DNA from: Saccharum officinarum
Lineage: Eukaryota > Streptophyta > Magnoliopsida > Poales > Poaceae
DNA length: 64,000 nucleotides
Assembly (NCBI GenBank): GCA_020631735.1
Contig: CM036225.1
Span: forward strand, 68,250,662 to 68,314,661
Direction: 5' to 3'
The notes under the pieces were generated by a model, which worked only from the letters and a program-made list of their open reading frames with translations, made no database searches and was not told where the DNA came from. Shown here piece after piece: positions 41,841-53,752 of this stretch (position 1 is the stretch's first letter; every line of letters begins with the position of its first letter). The position numbers and the translations under genes are program-made.

Positions 41841-43738
41841 TGAAAGCCCAAGTTTGGTTTTGGTAATTAATGACACCAAGTTGCTAAAGCTATGTGTTAA
41901 GTGTTTTGAGTTAGGCATACGCAACACATGTGATGAAGGTGTATGTGGCAAGGAGTGGTGGCCACAAGATCACAAAAAGATGGTGCATGGACATGAAATG
42001 AAGATCATGGTGGAGATGCACATAATATGATGGACATGATGATCAAGTGGAAGAGAAGGAACTAAGAGCGCAAGGCAAAGGTATAACCATAGGGTTTTCC
42101 TTTTGCCGGTCTAAGATGAGTAGAGAAGTGTTTGACCGGGTTTAGGATACATAGCCGACTATCAAGAGGGGCAATCACGGTTAACTCGGGAATCAAGTGC
42201 CACTAGATTCAATGTCTTGAGCATATGCATTAGGATCTAGTAGAGAGCTAACATAATGCCTTGAAAAATGATTGTGAAATGCTAACACACATGCACATGG
42301 TGGTGTACACTTGGTGGTGTTAGCATAGTTTACTAAGGCGGTGAAGTTTAAGCGGTAGAGAGGGGTTTGGGTTTCTCTCTCCCTCCCGCCGAGCTTGCGA
42401 GGCGGGATTCGGCGCTTTTCGGAGAAGTGAACTGCCTATTTTCTAATGCACCGGAAGTCGGAAAAGAAACGGAGGCGAACGGAGGTCACAGAGGTGACCG
42501 GACGCTAGACCGGACGTGGTCTCTGTATGACCAGACGTGTCCGGTCAGCGTTCAACGTCTACGCGTGTTTTAGTTTGATGATCGGACGCGCAACGCGTCC
42601 GGTCACTGATGACCAGACGCGTCCAGTCGTTCAGGGAGCTTACTAGACTCCAATCGGACGCTGGCACTATGGCGTCCGATCAGTTCTATAGTGCGTCCGG
42701 TCGCTGTTTCATTGTGCGCTACTCAGGCTTGACCAGCGCGTCCAGTCAGTTACGGGACCAGCGCGTCCGGTCGCACCTAGCGCGTCCGGTTTGCGCGACC
42801 AGCGCGTCCGGTTGGTGCTTCGCATCTTAGCCATTGTGCGACCGGCGCGTCCGGTCAGTTTGACCAGCGCGTCCGGTCAACGCGACTTTGGCTGTTTAAG
42901 TTCCTAATGGCTAGTTGCGTACCCCTTCACTATAAAAAGAAGATGTCCGGGGTTTGAGGGTAACTCTTGCATATTTTGAGACCTAGAGACATCCTTTGAG
43001 CTAGAGAACAACCCCTCCACTCATCTCTTTGCTTGGTTGCACATCTTGAGTGAGATTGAGTGAGATTCAAGTGCATTGCTTAAGAGTTGCATTCTAGAGG
43101 CACTTGATCTTCGAGTTGCTACGGATTTCTTGTTACTCTTCCATGTTTCCCGACATGGTAGACGGCTTGGAGCAGCGGAGGTGATTGAGCTCGCAATTGA
43201 AGATTGTTGGAGCCCTCACCAAGTGTTGTAAGGGGTTCTTGATCCTTCCTCGTGGGAGTTCGCAAATTGGATACTCTAGTGGAGCTCGTGGCTTGGTGGA
43301 TCCCCATCTTGTGTGTGGTTGTGCGGCGCCCGCCGAGGGCTCGACTCTTGATAGTCGATTAGCTCGCGAACCGACAAGTGGGTGTATCGCCACAACGGGG
43401 AGTAGCTTGTCGGGAAGCAAGTGAACCTCAGGATAAATTCTTGTGTCATTCTCTTCCTAAGGATTTCTCTTGTGTGATTGATTGATTGGTACTTCTCATC
43501 TCTACACGGCGGTATAATCACTTGAAGCTCTTCTCTCATATTACTTCTTGTTTCTAGCTTGTAGTTATTGTTGTGTTTAGTGGATAGACTTGTACTAGAC
43601 TTGTGTAGGTGGCTTGCTTATTTAGTTAGAGCTAGTGCTTTTGCTTCGCCTCCTTTCATACTAACTTGTGGTTAAGTATTTCTTGTAGAAGTTTTAATTA
43701 GGCTATTCACCCCCCCTCTAGCCTATTTGGACCTTACA
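41841..43738 (+). repeat. 3' LTR of element 5 (1.9 kb)
   Basis: Begins TGAAAGCCCAAG and ends CCTTACA after a C-rich stretch (caccccccctctag) typical for the group. It contains about eleven copies of a GCGTCCGGTC-like motif at 42530-42880, often as GACCAGCGCGTCCGGTC. TATA box at 42931-42938. Confidence 0.8.
42931..42938 (+). promoter_or_regulatory. TATA box of element 5 LTR
   Basis: TATAAAAA in the sequence cactataaaaagaag, directly downstream of the GC-rich motif cluster. Confidence 0.6.
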
Positions 43739-44781
43739 AGGACTCCACGAGGCGCCGCCAGGTGGGGTCGACCGGCCCCTGGCCGCCGCCCCTCGGCTCC
43801 TTCCTTTGCAAGCTACTTCAACCGCCTCCAAGGATGCATCCTAACCCCACGTGAAGGTCGGTTTGATCCAAGGGCCACAGTTCCATGCTCTGGTCTATAT
43901 AAACGAGGCCCCAGACCCCCCTCCAAGAGGAATTCATTCAATCCATCATCATATTCACCTTTAAGAGAAAATCTAGGGTTTGGAAAAGAGAGGTGTCCTT
44001 TGAATGGATGACCTCTCAACTCCCAAGTTAGAATAGATCTAGTCTTCTAGATAGTAGAGAGATGGAGAGCGAGGGAGGAGTTCGGAGGAGGTGTTGTCCT
44101 GTCGGTGCCTCTTCAACAACTTGTAGTTCGGTAGGACCGAGCTCTACATGGGCTTGCTCCTGATATGGCTCAGACTCTAGCAATCAACTTCTAATTCAAG
44201 TAAGATTCATGTTTATATTATTCTTCTGGTTTGCGAGTCTCTTTTGAGCGCTTTAATCTAGTCGACTAGGTTAGAGTATACTTCGTAGTGTAAGCGTGGT
44301 GCTTAGACTAGGGTTACTTGTAGATGCACCCTATATTCCGGATCAGTGGTAGATCACGAAGGTGACAATTTCGTTAAGTCCTCTGTAGTCCACCTCCCGT
44401 CTGTAGGCCTAGCAGGATATATAATTACGTGGTAGATTCATACTCTATTTGTGGTCTTCCATAGTAATTCCCTAGTTGAATAGTAGAAGATGTGGACTGC
44501 CAAAGTTAGAAGTAAAAACCCTGATCAAGTTATCCTCTCTATACTCCTACTATCGACCCCATACTAGATTGATCCTTTCTTACGTTTCAGTCTTGTTTTC
44601 ACTTTAGTTGTTCCCACCTTATTTATATTTCCAACTCATTCACCTTTTCTGGTTAAGTTAGAACACATAGTTGACTTACATGTTTCCCTATGGATACGAT
44701 ATTTAAAACCCTCCGGGTGAAAGCTACAACGGTATCCGTGCACTTGCGGATCTTTTCTGTTCGCATTAATAAATACCAACA
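43739..44781 (+). repeat. 3' part of a copia-type LTR (Angela/TAR-like end)
   Basis: Starts at the border of element 5 and ends ATACCAACA, preceded by ggtatccgtgcacttgcgga, an end common in Angela/TAR-type LTRs. TATA box TATATAAA at 43896-43903. Element 5 apparently inserted into this LTR and removed its start from view. Confidence 0.55.
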
Positions 44782-45126
44782 TCGCGCTGCTATAGGAAGA
44801 CGATGGTAGCATCCAAAAGACTTGAGGATTTATACTAGTTCAGGCCAGAGCTCTACGTCCAGTCTCAGAGATGATCGAGTACGTGTTCCTCGCTTGAATG
44901 CTCTGAAGTTCTTACAATGGGGTACAAGAATGGTGGAAGAGGTAAGAAGGCTAGACCTAGGAGATAGACTGCCTAAAGGGAAGCTCCATGAGCCCTACTA
45001 CGGTGTGAATGAGTTGAAGAATGTGTAAGATTCAAGATTATGGGAAGGATGCCCTAGCTGCCCTTATATAGAGTTCGGGGCTAGAGCATATATAGAGAAG
45101 AAGGTTCTCCCGACTGAAGGGTCGGG
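44782..45126. repeat. Unassigned repeat-like segment
   Basis: It contains tatactagttcaggccagag, a sequence type frequent in grass LTRs. It may be the internal or LTR border of another element. No coding sequence. Confidence 0.35.
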
Positions 45127-48100
45127 ATAGGTCCACCAAACACCATCTTTAGGTTTGGCTCCAACATCACGTCCTTCACGTGGTTCATCTAGCATGCCTA
45201 AATGAGATGCAAGATGCAAGTGCATGAATATGAAAAATAGAAATATGAGATGCATCACATAAGAGCATTCAAGACAAGTACAAGATTATGCAAGACATAG
45301 CCACTTAAGTTATTTAACTAAACATCACACAACTTATTATAAATAGATAGCAAGTATTTTAGGCATGGTACACAATTTTCTCAAGATCTCAGGTGTATTA
45401 ACTCAATCACCATCCAAGGCATGAGCCACACTTAGCAACACACAAAGCGAACAACTATAATTAGAATCTGTCATTTTCTGGATTGCAAACAATAGCTACA
45501 TATTTTGGTTATAACTAGAGTTATACATATCCAAAAAATATGAAATAAGACTTTATGAAAATCTTATGAAATTGTCTACAACTTTCTAATAAACATATCA
45601 AGCTAATTTAATAGTTATTAAAGTCAAACATAACAATTTCTTAGTTCTGTTCTGGAATTCTAGAGAGCAAGCACTTCTGGCTACAAATTTCAAACAGCCA
45701 TAACTCACAAACCATTTGGCCAAATGCCATGAAAATTTAACACAAGCTAGTTGAGTGAGTTATCTACAACTTTGTTATGAACAAGATTCACATCAAGCAT
45801 CATCTTAATGGTAACAGGAACTGTACCAAAAGTCATTCCTAGAAAAATAGAGAACAAAATACATTTCACTAATGTTGCAAACTTGAGCCTAGGTAAAACC
45901 AAGGTTACAAACAATTTAAATACATAAAGAGGATACTATAAAACATAGTGGCCAATCCTAAATAAATTCTTTTCATGCCTTTAATAATTTATTTAGATAT
46001 TTAGGTGAAATTATGAACATACATCAAAAGTGCACAATAAATTCTACAAAAATTACAGTAGCTTATACATGTCTTCAATAGGCTACTGTATAAACTTATA
46101 GCATTTGAACAAGTATAGAAAACTCTATGAAAAAGATAAATCGCTATTGCAAGAAATCATGTGAAAGCAAGATAAATCAAAAACTCAACATTTTCTGTAA
46201 ACATATAACCATATTGTATCAATATGACATAGCAACATTCGACCAAGGTAAAGGAACACATTTTCTATTTTTACAACTTTATAATATTTATAAAGCATTT
46301 AAAACTATTTATCAAGCACCAATCAACCAATCAAGTTAAATCAATAACTCTGTCATATTGCATCTAATGGATATGAAATTTTTATCACAGCACCCACATA
46401 ACATCATTAGCCTGCCATCAAAATTTCCCAGCAATTGGAGCACCACAACTCTAGATATAAAAATAACAAGCAAGGCAAGCTAAAATTGCCTATTTGGAAT
46501 TACAATTTTTGGACTTCTATAACTCAAGATATGCATCTGTCCAACTTAAAAGCATTTCTAAAAGCACTTTACAAGAATAAATAAAGATAGCAAAAACTTT
46601 CTACTAACACATATTATATTATAACTCTACTGCATAGATCTACTCACAAGGATTTCAAAAAGTCCTCATTTGCTATTTTATGATTTTTCTATCATTTACT
46701 ATGAATTTCCAAAGTTTTAGCCAATTTATGTGAAAAAGAAAAAGGAAAAAACCATAAAGGACAAGCACTTTGCACCGGGGACCCTGCAGTTTTCTCAAAT
46801 AAAACCACAACGAATAGGTCCCTGAAGACACTATTCATATGCGTCACAAGATTCACAACTGGACCACAAAAGAGTTTCTATCTACACTTTCACCCTTCTT
46901 CTTCCTTCACGTCGGGAAAACAGAGCAGAGCATGGCAACGGCTCGGGCTGGCCGACTCTAGTCGGCACGGCTCACCGGTGGCGGGGAGCGTCGGCGCAGA
47001 GGCTAGCCACAGGGAGGCTTAGGGCTGGTCGTAGCCTCATGGCTGTAAGCAGCAGTGGCGTAGCAGCAGCGCGACAAAGGCGATGACGGCTATAGGCCGA
47101 CAGCTAGCCGTGGGAGCAGGCGGTTGGCAAGGACGCCCGCATGGTGGCTGAGGAGCGCGATGAGGCAGGCGTAGAGGGACGCGAGGATGGCTAGTCAGAG
47201 ATGGCAGGGAGCAACGACGGTAGGAGCTTGGCTTGGCCATGGCGGTTGCCCACGCCGGCAAGGCGAGAGCGAGAGGGAGCACGAGGAAGGGCCAGGGAAG
47301 TGTGGGGGCGAGGTAGAGCAAGGCAGGGGCGCTTAGGTGTCTCAGCCTCTCGCCATTGGCATAGGAAGGGCAGGGGTGCGTGGCAACAATGGTCAAGGCG
47401 AGCTCATGCATGGAGGCCACGTCCTAGATATGCGTCGCCCATTGAGGCAATCTCCCAAATAGGTGGCGGGCAACGATGTGGCTGATGTGGGAGACTAATT
47501 TGGGCAATCTACGGGCCAATTTGGTTCGTGGGCCCAAAACAAAGTTTGTTGTACTCTTGATTCTCTACAAATTTCATTATGGGGCCATGACCATTAGAGC
47601 TCTACAACAGTGCCTAATTAATACTCAAGTTAACAATTTCAGCGAGTTGACAGCGATTAAAGGCAACGAACAAAACTTGGTCAAACCTAAGTCCAACTTG
47701 ATCCAAGTTTTTGTATGCTACTCTCCTAAACATAAACTCCAACTTTTGTAAAAGGACCAACTCAAGTTACTTAATGAAAATGCGAGAACACAACATGCCA
47801 GCATGTTAATGTCTGTTTAGTGACAAAGTAAACCTTTGCTGTTTTGGGAGCTATTTTTGAAGATCCAAATTAACTCCAATTTTGATGAGGCTTGATTCAT
47901 TGTTTCCACCATGAAAGGCACTTCAACTCATTAAGGAATCCAATTGAGCTACCATATGAATTTGGACGATAAAATATCGCAAAGAAGATAACTCACTGCT
48001 GTCACTTCAAGGACTCAGAAATATTTCTAGGGCTGAAAAACAACAGCTGATTCAAATTTTGAGCCCCTATTAGACCTATTTCCAAGATTTTTTGGCTCTT

Positions 48101-48702
48101 GCTCCTTAAAGAAAGTTTGTAGCACACAAACTAAACTACAACTTTTATTTAAGGTCAAACACCAAAATAGGTGCAGAACCTATAGTTCTACTTTGGTCAA
48201 AGCAGCAACATGTTAAGGCTTCAAACTAGGGTTTTATGCCAATTGAGATATTTTCTTGGCATTTGCTCAACATGAACCTTTCATGACTTTTGTTGTAGAA
48301 TTTAATTAGAGTCCTTTGGGCAAGGTGGAAAGACTTGGTTGAACTCACATATCCCCATTCACTTAATAGTGCAATTCAAGCAAGAATGTAACTTATCATT
48401 TCATGTGACTTCTTGATTCCAAACTTCATGAAACTTTTCCAATCATCAATGTGGGGTGGAAATTGATGCGAGGCACATGAAAGAAACACATCCAACATTA
48501 CTCAAGCATACTTTTTGATAGGGGCAACATGTAAGCAAAGGTGCATGGTCCAAGTTTATGTTGGGGCTCATTTTCATAGGTTTGACCATGACATCTCCAT
48601 CCCCTCCTGAGATAGGGAATAAAGTTTCTGACTACCACTTAACATGTCATGTTTGAGCTCAAACCCATTGCTTAACTGGTGACAAACACCTAGGGTGTTA
48701 GA
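45127..48702 (-). repeat. Truncated inverted LTR related to those of element 6 (family C')
   Basis: On the minus strand it starts with a degraded TCTAACACCCTAGGTGTT (48702), followed by the same gtttgagct block as element 6. It carries a GC-rich island (about 46900-47500) and ends near 45127 within the exon-2 equivalent (minus strand from 45197: GMLDEPREG against GTLAETREG in element 6). The 3' third of the LTR is missing. Clearly diverged, hence an older relative. Confidence 0.75.
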
Positions 48703-48930
48703 ATGTTGTGGTAAGGTGTGGCGTGGTGCTATTGTGCCAGTCGTGGCGGCACTATAGGCACAATGGTGGTTCACCAGTAGCCCTCCACAACGTGGTCTCC
48801 GTCATGGTCTTCGTCATCGTCTCCAGATTATCTAGGGGCATCGTACATGAGTTGGTAGCCTCCACTAGATCGTCGATTGCCTAGTTAGCTTGTGGAGTTG
48901 GTGGCCACGATCTCGAGTTCTAGGATCGTA
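48703..48930. other. Left target flank of element 6
   Basis: 228 bp between the inverted LTR and element 6, with no coding or repeat signature recognised. It ends with the target duplication GTAGC and continues at 63124. Confidence 0.5.
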
Positions 48931-51900
48931 GCTGTAACACCCCAGGTGTTGATCACCAATTAGGCAGTGGGTTTAAGCTCAAACACGACAAATTAAGTGG
49001 AGATGACAATGTCAAGGTCAACCTATGGAGATGAGCCTAACCTAAAGTGGATGTTGCATCATTGCTTTACATATAGGTCCCGTTTCAAAGATATATGTTT
49101 GGATGGTGTTATTGCCATATCTTCATGTGTCTCACCTTGGTACCTATCTATATTGATCCCTGGAAAAGCTTCATAAAGTTGGAATCAAAAAGTCACCTGA
49201 AATGATAAGTTAGATGCTTGTTTGGATTATAACTAAAACCTGCCTTACATCCTATGGGAACTAGTGTTGATCAACATACAAATGCAATATGTGCAACACA
49301 TCTTGGACACATGTGGAACACCCTAGTGGAACATGTGTAGCATGTATCTTGAAACAAGCACTACAATTATAGTGACTTCTATGTTTCAGTGCATGTGAGG
49401 CCTACACTTTTGTGCAACCTATGCATGGTGTGTATGTTTGGCCTCTACAACACCGTAACTACACTTAGGACACTTAATGGAACAATGTTCATATTGATCA
49501 TTTTGCCTAATTATGCTTCTAAGTGATGGTTGACCATGTATGGACCCTGGAACACTTTTATTTGACCGTTTCAAAAGTGTGACCTAGAAGCTTTGCATGA
49601 CTGTGCACCCTTTGACAAAGTTGTGAAGAATTTTATAAGGAACAAACTTTGTTTAAGAGTCAAGTCATGAAAATATGTGGAACATACTCAAACAGGGTCC
49701 ACAAGGCAGTTTTCGGGCTGATTTCAGCACTTAGACATTTTTAAGCCCTAATTCCGGTGACATCGATGTTGACATCCCGCGTTCTCCAAATTTTGCTAAG
49801 CAACTTGAGTTAGTCCAAAAATAAAAGTTCAAGATTATGTTATGGAGAAGAGAATGCAAAAAGTTGCACTAAGTTTGATCGAGTTTCGACCTCCGAAAGC
49901 GAGTTTCCGTGATCGCTGTTAACATATTGACACTATCATCTTGGAGCTTAATTATCTGCTGTTACAAAGCTCAAATGGCCGGGCACCCTGAATAAGAAAT
50001 GTAGAGCATTATGCGGGCTGCAACTTTGCTTTTGGGCCCAAAGTCTAATTCGGACCCGAGCTAGCCCAAAACGGCGTTCGACTTTGCCCACGTCACTGCC
50101 CGCCACGTGCTCGTTGATTTGTCTCCGTGTCAGCCATGCAGCAGCGCGCGCGCCCCATTGCCGCCGCGCGTCTGACCTCCGCGCCACGCGCCGCCCCGCT
50201 CCCTGCGCCTCCAAATGCGAACGCCCGAGCGTCACCACGCATCCCGCACTCGCTCTCGCCCTTCCTGGAGCTCTCCCTCTGCGCACGCACGCCAGAACAG
50301 AGCAGCCATGGCCGCGTCCGCCATGGCCGAGCTCGCCGCCGCCGCATCCTCGCCGCTCCAAGCCCCCACGGTCGCAGCCACGTGCACCACCGCCTTCGCC
50401 TCGTCGTGCTGCACCTCGCGCGCACGCTCGCCCAAGCCATCGGCCACTGGAGCACCGCCGCCGGTAAGCTGCCGCCTCCCGCCATCGTCCAGGCCGCCGG
50501 CGTGCGTGGCCAGGCCGCGTCGAGCCACCACGGTGCGAGCCGAGGCCACCGGCGAGTGCGCGAGGGCCTCCCGGTGCTCCGCCGCCGCTCCACCATCGTC
50601 GAAGAGCCCCCTACGACCGTCACCGACGAGCCACAGTGCCTCCTCTGCTTCCTAATCCCGTCAGGGACCTCCTACAAAAATTCAACAAAAGTCAGGGTTC
50701 TAACTGCGAAGTCAGTGACTCAGATGAATAGTGCCATAAGTACTGATTTGTGATAGTTTTTGCTGATTTTTGAAAATGCCTAGTAAATCACAGAAAATTC
50801 GTAAAATAGCAAATAAGGACTTTTTGGAATCCTTGTGAAATTATCTATGCAGTGGATCTATAATATGGCATGTTTTATTTTAATGTTTTTGATGTAAAAA
50901 TAGATTTTTCAGATTAGGTTTTCAATGCTAGTAGCATTTGCCTTTTTCATAACTGAAGTTGTATGGCTCCAAATGAAGTGAAATTTTTGTGGCATGCTAC
51001 TACTGTGGTATTGGTTGTGTGGTAAAAATTTCATGAATTTTGGTGGTAGTATGAATGAGTTATTGATTCATCTTGCTCTCACATGAATTCTTGTAATAGC
51101 AATTTGTCTTTTTCATAGAGGTTGATATACTTGGCTAAATGGCTTGAAATTTGGACAGTAGACTTTTGGGAGCATGTGTAGGCCTCTGTAATTTTGGTAG
51201 AATTTATTATGCACTTTTGATAGGTGTTCATAATTCCACCTAATTATCCAAATAAATTAAGAAAATATATTAAAAGAACTTATTTAGTAATTGACACTAT
51301 GTTTTATGGTGTTCATTAGTCATGTGTGAAATGTTGGTAAAGTTAGTTTTGTCCAAGTATATGTTTGCAACATAAGTTAATAATTATTCCTTGCAAACAA
51401 GGTTTCTGGACAGATCTGGAAACTTGGTAAAGTTCTTTATGATAATGTGCTTTATTGTGAAACTTGTTTATACAAAAGTTGTAGATAATTTATATATCTA
51501 GCTACTGTTAAAATTTGGTGGCAATTGGCCATATGGTTTAGAAACTACAGCTGTTTAAAGTTAGGGTACAGAATTGCTTGCTCTCTGTCTTGCTAGACCA
51601 GTTTCTGTGTTTGTGTAAATTCGACATGTGAAACTTTGGAATCATGCTGTGATGATTATAAATGAAATGTAGATAATTTCATAAGCTTTTCATAATGTCT
51701 TCTTGCAAGTCATTTGGAGTTGTAGATCTCCAGTTATGATTAAATTACTCAGCTGTTGGCCTGATGTCCAGAAGGTAGCAATTTCTAGTTCTAGTACTTT
51801 GATTAACTTTGTCATGCTTGGGTATTGAAATGTGACTCATATCTTTGAGGATACTTGAGTGGTACCCTGTAATCTTGTGAGACTTGTTTCTTGATTTATG

Positions 51901-53736
51901 TGCTTGCCCTCTTCTATGTTATGTCTTCTTAAGGATTAAGTTAATTAGCTCTAGGGTTTATGTGAACTTTGGTATGCTTGCTTGATTACTGTGTTTATTG
52001 CACTTCTATGCATTCATACATATGCATTGTTGCACCTCATTTAGGTACGCTAGCAGAAACGCGTGAAGGATCTAAGGTGGAGCCAAACCCAAAGATAGAG
52101 TTGGTGGATCCATCCCGAAGATCGAAGGACCGGACAAGTGTAGATTGGAAGATGCTCGCCAAGCGAACTCATCTGACATACTCTAACTTGAGTCGGATCC
52201 CAGGCAAGCCCCGGAGCATTATAAGCCTCCTACCTTTAAAGCAATTAATTCTATATATGTTATAAGTATTGCTGCATTAAGTGATAGGAGTTGGTTGGAA
52301 ACCCTTGCTGCATTATATCATTCCTTGTCCAGATATATGAATCCCTGAATCCTACATAGACTAGGATCGAGTAGATGCTTAGCCCTGCTTTAAGCGGTAG
52401 AAGTCAGGTGATTTCCTGTCACCTGCGAGATGTAGGGATATTCATATATGGCACGATTGGCTATATTTGCTATCGTGGAATGGAACCATGTGTTAATAAA
52501 ATGAAATGAGACCGGGCGGGATGACGATAGTGAAGCAACAAGGCATGGAGGTCTTGGGTGTGAATCTATCCCCGTCTGAGTCGTTTAAGGACCGATTCGC
52601 TGTACGTCCTTGAGTCATGTTGAACGCAGTCTAACACTTAGTTGGCCGGATAAGTCGTTCCGACCGCGAAGCCGAGTAATGTGATTCAGGCCGGGAATCG
52701 AATGGTAGGTTGCTTCTTGGAGGAGAGAAAGGATGTGCTTGGGGACATTGGCGTGAGACCAAGGGGGGTTAGAGTCCCTATCACCTGGCAGAGTGTCGCC
52801 CTTGGGGTCGCGACATTATTCGGACCCGCGATTCCTGAATCATATGAAAAGGTGGCTTGTGCGACCCTGGCAGGGGCCTGCGCGGTGAGTGTTAGAAATA
52901 CCCCTCCAGCTGGATAGGAATTCGATTCGAATCGCTGTCACTCCCGGTTAGTGAGCACTTGACTTGAGCAGCGGCAACGTAGATTCCATTAAATTGAACA
53001 GATGGTTAATTGGATCACGATGGAAAGGTTGCCTCAATTTATACCTGCTATGGTTAATATTGTTTGCTCCTAATAAAGTGAGTGCTATAGTACAGGTGCT
53101 AATATAGATGACAGGTTAATGATAATTTACTCGATGCTTAAGCATTAATGATTAATCATCTATATTAAGCTTTTATGCAAAATGTTGTCAAGCTAGCCCC
53201 ACTTTATATCAGCCTTGCATGATCCTTGGTGTCACTTTATTTCTGGTTTTCGACGGGTAAGTCTAGCTGAGTACTTTGTCGTACTCAGGGTTTTATCCCC
53301 ACTTGTTGCAGGTTATGATGTATCTTGGCGACTGCAAGAGTTGGTTGGCTCCTGCCTTGTGGCAGAGTGTGATCATGGGCATGAACCTTCTTATTTACCT
53401 TATCTCTAATGCTTTTGTTGGAAGTCGACCGTGGTACTGGCATGTATTTGAAATAAGAATAATATTAGTTTCAAATTACTTTGCTTCCGCTACTTTTGAA
53501 CTTAAGTTGTAATAACTATGTTAAACTCCGATGTATATTCAATTACTTGTGAAATGATTATAACATGTGACTTGTTATGTTGAATCACTACGATCTTGGC
53601 TTGTATGTTGGTTGGTTTGAAATCCCTCGTGATTTCATTGGACTACCGGAGTTATATGGGCTCAAGTGCGAGAATTTGATCATTTCGGTGATTGTTTTTG
53701 TACTTGTGCTCTTATAATTTGGACGGTTCCGTTACA
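48931..53736 (+). repeat. 5' LTR of element 6 (4806 bp)
   Basis: Begins TGTAACACCCCAGG and ends CCGTTACA. GC-rich island at about 50080-50650. Its 3' third from about 52045 is recognisably related to family-A LTRs. Confidence 0.95.
50136..53409 (+). CDS. Predicted spliced LTR gene, 5' LTR copy (194 codons, open)
   Basis: Predicted exons: 50136-50463 (ATG in the GC island, Arg/Pro/Ala-rich, donor GTAAGC), 52045-52203 (acceptor TCATTTAG; GTLAETREGSKVEPNPK to LSRIPG; donor GCAAGC), and 53312-53409 (acceptor TTGTTGCAG; YDVSWRLQELVG to stop TAA). Phase-1 junctions agree at both introns, giving one open frame of 585 nt. Intron 2 carries a perfect 7-bp hairpin (53268-53287) just before the acceptor. 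The structure parallels the family-A LTR genes and the inverted LTR. No known domain. The open frame in exon 1 could be a GC-bias artefact, so exons 2 and 3 are the stronger part. Confidence 0.5.
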
Positions 53737-53752
53737 GCTGGTATCGGAGCAA
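53737..53752 (+). other. Primer binding site of element 6
   Basis: TGGTATCGGAGCAA begins at 53739, two bases after the LTR; one mismatch to the initiator-Met complement TGGTATCAGAGC. Confidence 0.85.

Larger units (their letters stand above)
39540..43738 (+). mobile_element. Element 5: SIRE/Maximus-type Ty1/copia element, 5' part lost in gap
   Basis: Contains the RT and RNase H end of pol, about 1 kb of untranslated post-pol sequence, a polypurine tract and a 1.9-kb 3' LTR. It is interrupted on the left by a family-B LTR. The YVDDIIFGSTN box and long post-pol region are typical of the SIRE lineage. Confidence 0.85.

Noticed and set aside
53276..53512. 78-residue frame with hydrophobic stretch in LTR of element 6
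   Set aside because: It is a different frame from the phase-consistent exon 3 and has no start supported by splicing.
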